12,352 bases of DNA, taken from assembly GCA_002425245.1 (NCBI GenBank), contig DILW01000023.1, forward strand, positions 1-12,352, given 5' to 3'. The position numbers and the translations under genes were made by a program. Below, one piece after another: positions 1 through 7,397 of the stretch. How positions within the stretch are numbered: the stretch's first letter is position 1; each line of letters starts with the position of its first letter. This DNA comes from Betaproteobacteria bacterium UBA5582 (GTDB lineage: Bacteria; Pseudomonadota; Gammaproteobacteria; Burkholderiales; Rhodocyclaceae). The notes beneath the pieces were generated by a model. That model did no database searches and had not been told where the DNA came from. It worked only from the letters and a program-made list of their open reading frames with translations.

Positions 1-60
1 GGCGGGAGTTTCCTCCGGTGCGACGGGGGCTTGCGAGAAGAGGTCGAATTGGTCGTTCAT
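1..60 (-). CDS. 5' end of an unidentified gene (partial, runs off left edge)
   Basis: An ATG on the minus strand at 60-58 opens a frame that stays open for all 20 codons to the window edge. The peptide begins MNDQFDLFSQ and continues with a Pro/Ala/Glu-rich stretch, which looks like a natural flexible N-terminus of a soluble protein. There is no hydrophobic segment and no obvious Shine-Dalgarno sequence. It is divergent from the transporter gene at 211, and the 150 bp between them would hold both promoters. I do not recognise the family from 20 residues. The start codon is a guess based on frame and peptide character. Confidence 0.45.
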   Translation of the reverse strand, partial: MNDQFDLFSQAPVAPEETPA

Positions 61-154
61 GGTGGGGCAGCAGGGATTCCGTTCGGGGGCGAATGTATCA
101 CGCGGACTCGGCGCGTGGCGCTGGCGCGGGTCTTGTCTAGGTGAAATCCCCAAG

Positions 155-182
155 TTTGCTCGCGCGCGGGGGCGCGTAGAAT
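155..182 (+). promoter_or_regulatory. candidate sigma-70 promoter of the transporter gene
   Basis: TTTGCT at 155-160 and TAGAAT at 177-182 are separated by 16 bases, giving a plausible -35/-10 pair. Transcription would start near 189, about 20 bases before the ATG at 211. The spacer is an unusual run of alternating C and G followed by G. The -10 is good and the -35 is weak. This is prediction from motif matching only. Confidence 0.4.
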
Positions 183-210
183 CGCGCCCCTCAAAATTCG
201 GGACAGCATC

Positions 211-1566
211 ATGACTTCCTCGCAAGGCGCCCGCGCCCATTGGTCCAGCCGCTGGGCCTTCTTCCTGGTTACCGTTGGCTCCGCGGTCGGCCTCGGCAAC
301 ATCTGGAAATTCCCTTACATGACCGGCAGCAACGGCGGCAGCGCCTTCGTGCTGGTCTATCTGGCCTGCATCCTGGCCATTGGCGTACCGCTGCTCATGG
401 CGGAAACGCTGCTCGGCCGGCGCGGCCAGGGCAATCCGGTGACGACCATGCGGGTGCTCGCCGACGAGGCTGGTGCCACGCGCTGGTGGCAGGTGATCGG
501 CTACATCGGCATCGCTGGTGCCTTCCTCATCCTTTCCTTTTACAGTGTGGTAGCCGGCTGGGTGCTGGAATACACTTGGCGTGCCGCCTCCGGTTTCGCG
601 GCGCTGCCCAAGGAAGCCTTTGCCGACGCCTTCGGTGCCTTGCTGGCCAGCCCGGGGCGCTTGATCTTCTGGCATACGGTATTCATGGCGCTGACCGCGG
701 CGGTGGTCCTCGGCGGCGTGACCAGCGGCATCGAGCGCGCCAACAAGATCATGATGCCGGCGCTGTTCGGCATCCTCGTCTTCCTGGTCGCCTACGGCGC
801 GCTGGCCGCCGACCTGCCGGCAGCATTCCGCTTCCTGTTCCATTTCGACCCGTCGGCGATCAATCGCGGCGTGCTGTTCGCCGCCATGGGCCACGCCTTC
901 TTCACGCTCAGCCTGGGCATGGGGGCGATCATCACCTACGGTTCCTACCTCGGCCGCGAAGTATCGATCCCGCGTACCTGCCTGGCGATTGCCGCCGCCG
1001 ATACGGGTGTTGCGCTGCTCGCCGGCCTGTCGATCTTCGCCATCGTCTTCGCCCAGGGGCTGGAACCGGCGGCCGGTCCCGGCCTGCTGCTGCAGACCCT
1101 GCCGCTGGCCTTCTCGCAGATGCCGGGGGGGCAGATCGTCGGCCTGGTGTTCTTCGTGCTGGTTGTTTTCGCCGCCTGGACCTCGGCGATTTCGTTGCTC
1201 GAACCAGGTGTCACGCTGTTGGTCGAGCGTTTCGACCTTGGCCGCAAGGCAGCGGTGATGCTGCTGGCCTCCGGCGTTTGGTTGCTAGGCGTTGCAGTCG
1301 CGCTGTCGTTCAACGAATGGAGTGGTTTCAGCGTGTTCGGGCTCGGCCTGTTCGACCTGCTCGACACGCTGACTACCAAGATCATGATGCCGCTGGCCGG
1401 CCTGCTCATCGCCTTGTTTGTCGCATGGGCGATGAAGCGCTCGCATGTGCGCGATGAGATCGGCCTGGGCGAAACAGCATTTGTGCTGTGGTATCGGGTC
1501 CTGCGTTTCGTTTCGCCAGTGGCGATTGCCATCATCTTCCTGCACGTCATCGGGGTGCTCGGCTGA
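211..1566 (+). CDS. sodium-dependent transporter, neurotransmitter:sodium symporter (NSS/SLC6, LeuT-like) family
   Basis: This 451-residue inner-membrane protein has the hydrophobic pattern and length of bacterial NSS symporters, which import amino acids or related small amines by sodium symport. The family signature in the first membrane segment is clear: GSAVGLGN at residues 23-30 followed by a WKFPY block and an NGG motif. The unwound part of segment 6 appears as FTLSLGMG near residues 231-238. Segment 8 holds A321, T324 and S325, which align by eye with the LeuT Na2-site residues A351, T354 and S355. Asp264 lies in the segment-7 region, where chloride-independent bacterial members carry an acidic residue, but my alignment there is uncertain. 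The substrate cannot be read from sequence. A weak GGGA lies just upstream of the ATG, and no other start fits the conserved N-terminus. The gene ends with TGA at 1564-1566, and the next gene appears to have its own promoter. Confidence 0.92.
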   Translation: MTSSQGARAHWSSRWAFFLVTVGSAVGLGNIWKFPYMTGSNGGSAFVLVYLACILAIGVPLLMAETLLGRRGQGNPVTTMRVLADEAGATRWWQVIGYIGIAGAFLILSFYSVVAGWVLEYTWRAASGFAALPKEAFADAFGALLASPGRLIFWHTVFMALTAAVVLGGVTSGIERANKIMMPALFGILVFLVAYGALAADLPAAFRFLFHFDPSAINRGVLFAAMGHAFFTLSLGMGAIITYGSYLGREVSIPRTCLAIAAADTGVALLAGLSIFAIVFAQGLEPAAGPGLLLQTLPLAFSQMPGGQIVGLVFFVLVVFAAWTSAISLLEPGVTLLVERFDLGRKAAVMLLASGVWLLGVAVALSFNEWSGFSVFGLGLFDLLDTLTTKIMMPLAGLLIALFVAWAMKRSHVRDEIGLGETAFVLWYRVLRFVSPVAIAIIFLHVIGVLG

Positions 1567-1590
1567 GCAAGGCTAATGCAATAAACGGGC

Positions 1591-1619
1591 TTGCTGTGGG
1601 TCTATGAGAAGAGGATAAT
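1591..1619 (+). promoter_or_regulatory. candidate sigma-70 promoter of the Sel1/CsgG-like unit
   Basis: TTGCTG at 1591-1596 and GATAAT at 1614-1619 are separated by 17 bases, the ideal spacing. The -10 matches TATAAT at five of six positions. It would give a leader of about 70 bases before the ATG at 1696. The 129-bp gap between the transporter stop and this gene supports a separate promoter. Confidence 0.45.
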
Positions 1620-1695
1620 CTGGATCGATTTGACATAGGCTTTTGTCATTGAATTCGGATTTTCCTGATTTCATTCTGCTCACAGGTGCTCAAGC

Positions 1696-2316
1696 ATGTT
1701 GGCGAAGCTTCGGTGGTTTTCCCTTATTCCCAGTCTCTTTGTTATCTCGGCAATGGCTCACGAGCCGCAGCCGCAAACCGTTCGAATCTGCGATGAGAGC
1801 GGTTGCGCCGAAAAGCCGCGCGATAGTGTCAGCTTCATTCCTCGCGCCCTCGGCAATCAGACGACCGGACGTCGCCACGCAGAACTGGTGGCGCTTGCTT
1901 CAACCGATCCGCAGGCGGCCTACGATCTCGGTTTGCGCCATTTTCGCGGAGACGGCGTTCCTCAGGACAGCTACCAGGCACTGAAATGGATGCGCGATGC
2001 GGCTAGTCGGGGCTACCTGCCGGCGCAGACCGCTGTCGGCCGTCTTTATCTGAGTGGCCTGGCGGAAATGGGCGCGGATCCTGCCGAGGCTGAAAAATGG
2101 CTGCTGATGGCCTCCAGCAAAGGTGACAAGGAAGCCGGCAAGCTCCTGGTCGAAGCACAAAAGGCCAAACAGAGCGAAGTTGCCTACCAACGCTGGAAAG
2201 AAGCCAATCAGGAAGAATCGCGCAATTTCTGGGAGGGGCTTTACCAATATCGCTGGCAGTGGCCGGATGACGACTACGAGCGGGATTTACACGCTTCCCG
2301 CACCTACCGTCGCTGA
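1696..2316 (+). CDS. exported Sel1-like repeat protein
   Basis: This 206-residue protein begins with a classical signal peptide: a basic start (K4, R6), a hydrophobic core, and an AMA cleavage site before His22. It is probably periplasmic. Residues about 70-150 hold two Sel1-type helical repeats (SLR, a TPR-like solenoid), with the usual AAYDLGLRHFRGDGV and AEKWLLMAS type motifs. The C-terminal 50 residues are charged and aromatic-rich (WEGLYQYRWQW) and unlike the repeats. Sel1 proteins generally act as protein-protein scaffolds, and no enzymatic residues are evident. The ATG is preceded by AGGTG with seven bases between, which fixes the start. The CsgG-like lipoprotein gene begins 20 bases after the stop, so the two are very likely cotranscribed and may work together at the cell envelope. 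The exact role is unknown. Confidence 0.85.
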   Translation: MLAKLRWFSLIPSLFVISAMAHEPQPQTVRICDESGCAEKPRDSVSFIPRALGNQTTGRRHAELVALASTDPQAAYDLGLRHFRGDGVPQDSYQALKWMRDAASRGYLPAQTAVGRLYLSGLAEMGADPAEAEKWLLMASSKGDKEAGKLLVEAQKAKQSEVAYQRWKEANQEESRNFWEGLYQYRWQWPDDDYERDLHASRTYRR

Positions 2317-2336
2317 GTCCTGCAGGAGTATTGAAA

Positions 2337-3170
2337 ATGTTCAAAATGAAAATGTTCCCGGTGCTGGCTCTGATCTCGGCCGGCTTTGCACTCTCGGCGT
2401 GCAGCACGTCCTCCAGCGGCGGTCCGGTGGCTACCGGTGCGCCCGACGCGACGGCGGTCAGCGGCTCGGCCAGCGGTGCCACCAGCGCCGGTGCCAATCT
2501 GGCTCTGGAGCGCTGTGATGCGCCGTTGGGTACGCTGGCTTTCGACGATGGCCGGGGCAAGGCGTGGTATGGGAGCTTCGGCCGTTCGACCAAGGTGACG
2601 GGGATTGATCCCCTGATCCGTCTGGCCGTGCAGCAATCGAACTGCTTCGTGATCACCACCATCGGCAACAACCGCACGGAAAGCAAGATTTCGGCGATTA
2701 CCGACAAACAGCGCAATTCCGGCGAATTCCGACCGGGTTCCGAACAGCAGAAGGGGCAGCGCGTTGCCGCCGACTACTACATGGAGCCGTCTATCGTCAT
2801 CGACGAATCGCCGACCGGACGGGTTGCCGGGGCATTGGGTGGCCTGGTTGGTCATGGCGGGGCGGTCATCGCTGCCGGCGTGGAAAGCAAGATATCGGTC
2901 GTGACCCTGACCCTTTACGACATCCGTTCTGGCATCCAGCTGGCGGCGGCAGAAGGGAACGCCAGCGCCAGCAGCCTGGGTGCCGCCCTTGGCGCGCTTG
3001 GTGGTAACGCAGCCGGGACGCTGGGTGGATTCACGCGCACGCCGGAGGGCAAGGCAACCGTTGCAGCCTTTACCGACGCCTACAACAAGATGGTGGTCGG
3101 CCTGCGCAACTACAAGGCGCAGAACGTCGATGGCGGCATGGGCCGCGGCGGTCGGCTGCCGGTCAATTAA
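2337..3170 (+). CDS. CsgG/HfaB-like outer-membrane lipoprotein
   Basis: This 277-residue predicted lipoprotein has a short basic N-terminus, a hydrophobic core and the lipobox L19-S20-A21-C22. Ser follows the lipidated Cys, which favours outer-membrane sorting. The body has the layout of CsgG-family proteins. An N-terminal strand leads to a helix and a short strand (LAVQQSNCFVITTIG), then a strand after a gap (ADYYMEPSIVIDE). A glycine-rich stretch with alternating hydrophobic residues (about 160-225) falls where CsgG forms its membrane barrel hairpins, and a terminal helix follows (TPEGKATVAAFTDAYNKMVVGL). CsgG is the curli secretion pore and HfaB a holdfast-anchoring protein. No other curli or holdfast gene is visible here, so the substrate is unknown. 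I chose ATG 2337 over the in-frame TTG at 2331 because AGGAG at 2324-2328 is correctly spaced (8 bases) only for the ATG. The assignment rests on fold-like pattern, not on close identity. Confidence 0.72.
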   Translation: MFKMKMFPVLALISAGFALSACSTSSSGGPVATGAPDATAVSGSASGATSAGANLALERCDAPLGTLAFDDGRGKAWYGSFGRSTKVTGIDPLIRLAVQQSNCFVITTIGNNRTESKISAITDKQRNSGEFRPGSEQQKGQRVAADYYMEPSIVIDESPTGRVAGALGGLVGHGGAVIAAGVESKISVVTLTLYDIRSGIQLAAAEGNASASSLGAALGALGGNAAGTLGGFTRTPEGKATVAAFTDAYNKMVVGLRNYKAQNVDGGMGRGGRLPVN

Positions 3171-3182
3171 AGACAGTCGTCG

Positions 3183-4784
3183 CTAAGCCGGTTGGGCAAT
3201 TGTGTAGCGGCCGCGGCCGGCCTCCTTGGCGCGGTACATCGCCTGATCGGCAGCAATCAGCAGGCGATCCGGGTCGCTGTCGCCATCTCCCAACGCAATG
3301 CCGATCGAGGTGCCAAGCGTGCACGCGCCTTCAGGCAGACGGAACGGCTCGGCGAAGGCGGCGAGACATTTTTCTGCAACCCTGACCGCGCTCTCGTCGG
3401 CATGTTCGGCGAGGTCGGAGAGCAGGATGACGAACTCGTCGCCGCCGACCCGGGCGAGCGTGTCTTCGCGCCGGATCACCGCGCTCAGGCGTTCGGCAAC
3501 CGCTGACAGGGCGATATCGCCGACGTCGTGACCGTAATCGTCGTTGATCGGTTTGAACCCGTCCAGATCAAGAAAAAGTACCGCCACCCGGCTATTGTTC
3601 CGGTGCGCTCGAGCCTGCGCCTGTTTCATTCGGTCGGCCAGCAGCTTGCGATTGGGCAGGCCGGTAAGCTGGTCGTGGTGGGCCATGTGGCTGAGTTCGG
3701 CACGGCTTTCCAGCAGTTTCGAGAGAACCCGGTTGAAAGCCGCGGTGAGGTGCCCGACCTCGTCGTCACGGATGACCGGCAGCGGTTCCAGCGGGATCTC
3801 GCCCAGCGTCATGCGGTCCGCCCGGCTGGCCGTGTCCATCAGGGGACGCATCATCCAGCGCATGAGCAGGATCATGACCAGGATGAACAGCGGCAGGATG
3901 ATTGCCGTGTTGCGCACGATGTAGCGGACCAGTCGACCGACCGAACCGTGGGCCTCACTGGTTGGCAGCCGGGCAACGACCACCCAGTCGACACTGGGCA
4001 CCGAAGCGGTGGCGGCGATTTCCTCGACCCCCTTGGCGTTGACCGTGACACCGCTGCCGCGGAAGCCATCCATTACCTTGTCGTGCAGTGGATTGACCCC
4101 GGGCGCCGGTGTCGGGGCGAGGATCATGCTCTGGTCCGAAGCGCCGACGAAAAGCTTGTCGCGCGGCGAGATCAGCAGCAAGCCACCGGTTTCGCCGATG
4201 CGCGTGGTGTATAGGGCAGCCAGGAAATTGTCCGACTGCAATTCGGAGATGCCAACCAGCACGCCGCGAATGGCGCCAGTCTCATCGCGTAACGGTGCCG
4301 CCATTGGCAGGATGGGAAGCGGCACGATTCGACCGGGCGCGGGGCGCCCGACGAAGAATCGGCCCAGACGGGCTTCCCGGAAATAGTCGCGGTCGGCGCC
4401 TGAACTGCCCGCGCGCCCCGGAATCTCCGGAAAATCGGCGATAACCCGGCCGTCGCTGTTCAGGGCTGCCAGGCCACGCGAGAAGAGCGGGTTGGTTTCC
4501 TGGCGGTCGCGCAGCCATCTGCGCAGCTCGGCTGGCTCTGCGAGCAGCGCTGTTGGCAGTTGAGCTGCCAGGTGTTTGAGAAAGTCACGTCGGGCAACGA
4601 TATCGCGATCAACATCCTGGGCGGCATAGTTGGCGATCGTCGTCAGCTGTGCGGCGGTCAATTGCGTCAGGTCATCGCGCAGGTAGCCGCTGAGGAAGAC
4701 AATGCGGCTCAGCGCGCCAACGAACAGCAGCAGGATGCCGAGCAGGATCAGTCGGGTGGTTAGACTGTTGAGGCGAAATCTCAT
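3183..4784 (-). CDS. membrane-bound diguanylate cyclase (periplasmic sensor - HAMP - GGDEF)
   Basis: The protein is 533 residues when started at the ATG 4784-4782. An in-frame TTG at 4817 would add 11 proline-rich residues and has no better ribosome site. Order: a membrane segment (about 10-32), a periplasmic region of about 250 residues resembling a double-Cache sensor (containing DRDYFREA and VGRP), a second membrane segment (about 283-308), a HAMP linker, and a GGDEF domain from about residue 366 to the end. The catalytic motif GGDEF is at 447-451. The allosteric inhibitory I-site RxxD is at R438-D441, five residues before it. The metal- and substrate-binding block LDLDGFKPIND is present. 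It should therefore make cyclic di-GMP from two GTP in response to an extracellular cue, with product feedback. No EAL domain is present. It starts 35 bases after the radical SAM gene and converges on the CsgG-like gene with only 12 bases between stops. Confidence 0.93.
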   Translation of the reverse strand: MRFRLNSLTTRLILLGILLLFVGALSRIVFLSGYLRDDLTQLTAAQLTTIANYAAQDVDRDIVARRDFLKHLAAQLPTALLAEPAELRRWLRDRQETNPLFSRGLAALNSDGRVIADFPEIPGRAGSSGADRDYFREARLGRFFVGRPAPGRIVPLPILPMAAPLRDETGAIRGVLVGISELQSDNFLAALYTTRIGETGGLLLISPRDKLFVGASDQSMILAPTPAPGVNPLHDKVMDGFRGSGVTVNAKGVEEIAATASVPSVDWVVVARLPTSEAHGSVGRLVRYIVRNTAIILPLFILVMILLMRWMMRPLMDTASRADRMTLGEIPLEPLPVIRDDEVGHLTAAFNRVLSKLLESRAELSHMAHHDQLTGLPNRKLLADRMKQAQARAHRNNSRVAVLFLDLDGFKPINDDYGHDVGDIALSAVAERLSAVIRREDTLARVGGDEFVILLSDLAEHADESAVRVAEKCLAAFAEPFRLPEGACTLGTSIGIALGDGDSDPDRLLIAADQAMYRAKEAGRGRYTIAQPA

Positions 4785-4819
4785 CTTGGTGTGAGGCGGC
4801 GGTCGGGGCGGGTGCAAGC

Positions 4820-6736
4820 TTACGCGAGATTGGCGCCCAATGCCCGGGCGATGAAATCCCGTTTGACCCGCGGCCTGGGCACGCGCTCGTCGAACCAGCG
4901 GCGCACGTCGTCGTCGAGGCAGATGCCGTGCATGTAGTTGTAGAGCGCCTTGTTCAACCCTCTGCCGAGGCTGGCGTGGTCGACACCGGTCGGGTCGACG
5001 AAGGCGACGTCGTTCCTGGCGAAGCCCCTGAACGGTTCCGGTTTGAGCGTGATGCCGTATTCAGCGGGATTGCGCCCGACCGGCGAATGCACGGTGCACG
5101 CGAAACGGTGGAAAAAGCCGGACTGGATGCAGCCCTCGGCGAACAACTGGCGCACGTACTCCAGCGCATCGACCGTGTCCTGCACGGTCTGCGTCGGGAA
5201 GCCGTACATCAGGTAGGCGTGGACCAGGATGCCGGCGTCCGTGAAGGCGCGGGTGACGCGCGCCACCTGGTCGACCGAGACGCCTTTCTTCATCAGCGCC
5301 AGCAGGCGGTCGGAAGCGACCTCCAGGCCGCCGGAAATGGCGATGCAGCCGCTGTCGGCGAGCTGCAGGCAGAGTTCGGGTGTGAACGATTTCTCGAAGC
5401 GGACGTTGCCCCACCAGGAAATCGCCAGATTGCGCCGCTGCAGTTCCTCGGCCAGCGCGCGCAGCGCCTTCGGCGGTGCCGCCTCGTCGACGAAATGGAA
5501 ACCGCTGTGGCCGGTCTCGTCGACGATGCGCTCGATGCGGTCGACCAGCGTGCTGGCGTTGGCCGCCTCGAAGCGCGAGATGTAATCGAGGCTGACGTCG
5601 CAGAAACTGCATTTTTTCCAGTAGCAGCCGTGGGCGACGGTGAGCTTGTTCCAGTGTCCGTCCGACCACAGCCGGTGCATGGGATTGAGCATGTCGAGCA
5701 GCGACAGGTAACGGTCGAGCGGCAGGCCGTCCCAGGTCGGCGTGCCGACTTCCTCGAAAGGCACATCCGGCTCGCCGCTGGTGAACCAGCGCACGGCGCC
5801 GTCGACGCGGGTGAAGGTGCGCAGCAGGTTGAGCCGCGGCCGCTGCCCGGCGAGGTGCTCGATCAGCGCCAGCAGCGGCGCTTCGCCATCATCAAGCGTG
5901 ACGTAGTCGACGTAATCGAAGACGCGCGGCTCGGCCAGTTCGCGCAGCTCGGTATTGACCCAGCCGCCGCCGAGGACGATGACGATCTGCGGGGACTTCG
6001 CCTTCACCGCCTGGGCAATGCGGAAGGCGGCATAGACTGAGCCGGGGAAGGGCACCGAGAGCAGCAGCATGTCCGGTTGTTCCCGGTCGATCATGGCCAG
6101 CGCCAGTCGGGTCAGCGTCGTATCGACCAGCGTCGGCGGTGCCGCCAGCGCCTGCGCCAGCGGCTCGAAGCTGGGCTGGCTCTGGGCCAGCGATTCAGCG
6201 TAGCGGACGAACTCGAAACGCGGATCGGCGGCCTCGCGGATGACGTCGGCGAGGTCGTTAAGGAAGAGCGTCGCCAGGTGGCGGGCGCGGTCCTGGATGC
6301 CAAGCGCGCCGAAGGCCCAGCCGAGCGGATCGCCGCTGCCGTCGTCGAGGTAATGCTCAAGCGCCGAAAAGCGCGGCCCTTCGGGCAGGAAAGCGCGCGT
6401 GCAGATGCGGTGCGCCAGCGAGCCGTCGCGCCCCTGCAGCAGCGCCAGCGCAGGCCCGGTGGCGACGCGGTAGCGTTCGAACTGGTTGAGGAAGGTCTTG
6501 ATCGTCGGCGAGCGCTGCTTGCGCGGAAGCGCTTCCGCCGCCGCCTGCAACTGGTCCAGACCGGCCGGCGACAGCAGTTCGAGAACCGTGCCCAGCGCCA
6601 GATCGGCCTGCGTGGCGTGGAAGCCGCGCGAACGCAGGAAGCCCGTCAGGTAGGCTGTCGCCGGGTAGGGCGTGTTCAATTGCGTCAGCGGCGGGATCAG
6701 CGACAGGAGGCGGGGGCGAGCGGGCAGGGCGGTCAT
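4820..6736 (-). CDS. B12-binding-type radical SAM protein
   Basis: This is a 638-residue enzyme. The N-terminal half has the layout of cobalamin-binding radical SAM proteins: a PxxQxNTPYPATAYLTGFLRSRG opening, then a Rossmann-like block (LLLSVPFPGS, later IVIVLGGGWVNTE). I do not see the DxHxxG motif that would supply a lower axial His to cobalt, so any cobalamin would be bound without it. The radical SAM cluster Cys residues are C371, C376 and C379 in GCYWKKCSFCD, with four residues between the first two instead of the usual three. A glycine-rich ISGGLE block about 100 residues further on fits the SAM-binding region, and a conserved LMYGFPTQT strand follows. The reaction and substrate are unknown: methylation, cyclisation and RNA or lipid modification are all possible. 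There is no clear Shine-Dalgarno before the ATG at 6736, but the conserved opening fixes the start. It precedes the diguanylate cyclase closely and may share its transcript. Confidence 0.88.
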   Translation of the reverse strand: MTALPARPRLLSLIPPLTQLNTPYPATAYLTGFLRSRGFHATQADLALGTVLELLSPAGLDQLQAAAEALPRKQRSPTIKTFLNQFERYRVATGPALALLQGRDGSLAHRICTRAFLPEGPRFSALEHYLDDGSGDPLGWAFGALGIQDRARHLATLFLNDLADVIREAADPRFEFVRYAESLAQSQPSFEPLAQALAAPPTLVDTTLTRLALAMIDREQPDMLLLSVPFPGSVYAAFRIAQAVKAKSPQIVIVLGGGWVNTELRELAEPRVFDYVDYVTLDDGEAPLLALIEHLAGQRPRLNLLRTFTRVDGAVRWFTSGEPDVPFEEVGTPTWDGLPLDRYLSLLDMLNPMHRLWSDGHWNKLTVAHGCYWKKCSFCDVSLDYISRFEAANASTLVDRIERIVDETGHSGFHFVDEAAPPKALRALAEELQRRNLAISWWGNVRFEKSFTPELCLQLADSGCIAISGGLEVASDRLLALMKKGVSVDQVARVTRAFTDAGILVHAYLMYGFPTQTVQDTVDALEYVRQLFAEGCIQSGFFHRFACTVHSPVGRNPAEYGITLKPEPFRGFARNDVAFVDPTGVDHASLGRGLNKALYNYMHGICLDDDVRRWFDERVPRPRVKRDFIARALGANLA

Positions 6737-6992
6737 GGCCGGCAGTTTACCCGGAGAGCGAGGGAAAAGTTATTTCCAGCCTGCCAAGGTCGGAGGGGAG
6801 AGGGCGGGCAGGAGTAGGTATGTGCTGAATTTAGGGGTTGTCTGGGGGGGTAAGTCCGTAAATCAGTGGCCCCTTAACTTCAACATACGACCGAGGGCAG
6901 CGCGCCGCGCTAATGTCGTCGCTGATTTGACCGAGTTCAAGGTAAGGCTCAATATTTTTCTCTGTTTTACGCCAGCGAATGGCGACGGCACG
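6737..6992. other. intergenic region with imperfect inverted repeat
   Basis: These 256 bases separate the radical SAM gene from the small secreted protein gene. I see no convincing coding frame. GC content drops from left to right, marking the start of the AT-rich block. The left part contains a run of seven Gs (about 6845-6851). The right part holds an imperfect inverted repeat with arms at 6911-6922 and 6982-6995, the right arm overlapping the stop codon of the neighbouring gene. A short perfect hairpin, CGCCA-5-TGGCG (6970-6984), lies between the arms. It is not followed by a T run in the direction of transcription, so I do not call a rho-independent terminator. Confidence 0.45.
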
Positions 6993-6995
6993 TTA
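6911..6995 (-). repeat. imperfect long hairpin, weakly attC-like
   Basis: TAATGT-CGTCGC (6911-6922) can pair with GCGACG-GC-ACGTTA (6982-6995). That makes a 12-bp stem with one G-T pair and a two-base bulge, enclosing about 59 bases. Read on the minus strand it begins inside the TAA stop of the small secreted protein gene. The size, bulged stem and position recall integron attC sites. However, the outer box opposite the stop reads ATTAGCG rather than the GTTRRRY needed for recombination, so it is at best a decayed or unrelated hairpin. Confidence 0.3.
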
Positions 6996-7391
6996 TGTCT
7001 TTGAGCATTCAGAACGGATGGTTGGGTAATATTTGAGGTTGCCAACTATTTCGAACCATATTTCGTCTGGTAACCCTTTGTTTTTTATAAATTGAACAGC
7101 AGGTCGGAAAGAGTTTATGGCGCCCATGGTTTGTATGTCGCAAGGAGCTTTCATTCCAAGTTCAACTTCATTTAAACCGCCGACTTTTAGAATGCAGTGA
7201 TTGCCTTGCTCGCGAATTTCCACGGATGTGGTTTTGGCGTGATTTTCATTTTTTAGAGGAATGCTTTGTATCAAAGGCCAGCGATGAGGGTTGCTGGCTA
7301 TGTTAATTCCACCGTCAAGAACGTCAGGAGAGGCAAATGCTGCGGGGGTGTTACAAAGAAAAAATAAAATCAAGAATATTTTGATATTCAT
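6993..7391 (-). CDS. small secreted protein of unknown function, possible orphan immunity protein
   Basis: This 132-residue protein starts with a clear signal peptide (MNIKIF, then a hydrophobic core, with a likely cut after AAFA), so it is probably periplasmic. The mature part has three Cys, in the contexts NHCIL, APCDI and SEC. It has an alternating beta-like pattern and ends with a Lys- and Tyr-containing tail. I do not recognise a family. The start is set by GGGAG followed by five bases and ATG. An in-frame start 18 codons upstream would read through the vgrG relic in the wrong frame and bury the signal peptide. The ribosome site itself lies in what used to be vgrG sequence. Its AT-rich composition matches the effector and lipoprotein genes, not the core genes. 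Position behind a vgrG fragment suggests it is a leftover of a previous cargo set. This is inference. Confidence 0.7.
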   Translation of the reverse strand: MNIKIFLILFFLCNTPAAFASPDVLDGGINIASNPHRWPLIQSIPLKNENHAKTTSVEIREQGNHCILKVGGLNEVELGMKAPCDIQTMGAINSFRPAVQFIKNKGLPDEIWFEIVGNLKYYPTIRSECSKT

Positions 7392-7397
7392 TTGATC

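Noticed and set aside
240..1457. Long open frame of about 400 codons in another frame over the transporter gene
   Set aside because: The translation is Arg/His/Gly/Ala-rich low-complexity sequence typical of a shifted frame in GC-rich DNA. The transporter frame has strong family motifs.
1566..1595. Possible hairpin AGCAAG / CTTGCT after the transporter stop
   Set aside because: The stem has six pairs with an 18-base loop and no following T run, too weak for a terminator. It also overlaps the better-supported promoter.
1630..1658. Perfect -35 hexamer TTGACA at 1630-1635
   Set aside because: No acceptable -10 lies at 16-18 bases downstream. The TTGCTG-17-GATAAT pair upstream is better.
4928..6040. 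Plus-strand open frame of 370 codons opposite the radical SAM gene
   Set aside because: It is a mirror of the coding strand with unnatural charged repeats. The minus-strand frame carries the catalytic cysteines.
6832..6885. GGGGTTGTC-type sequence near a G run, resembling an insertion-sequence end
   Set aside because: I found no matching inverted partner, no transposase and no target duplication in the window.
6863..7045. Minus-strand open frame of 60 codons across the 3' end of the small secreted protein gene and the intergenic region
   Set aside because: It overlaps a better gene in a different frame, has no ribosome site, and covers the inverted repeat.
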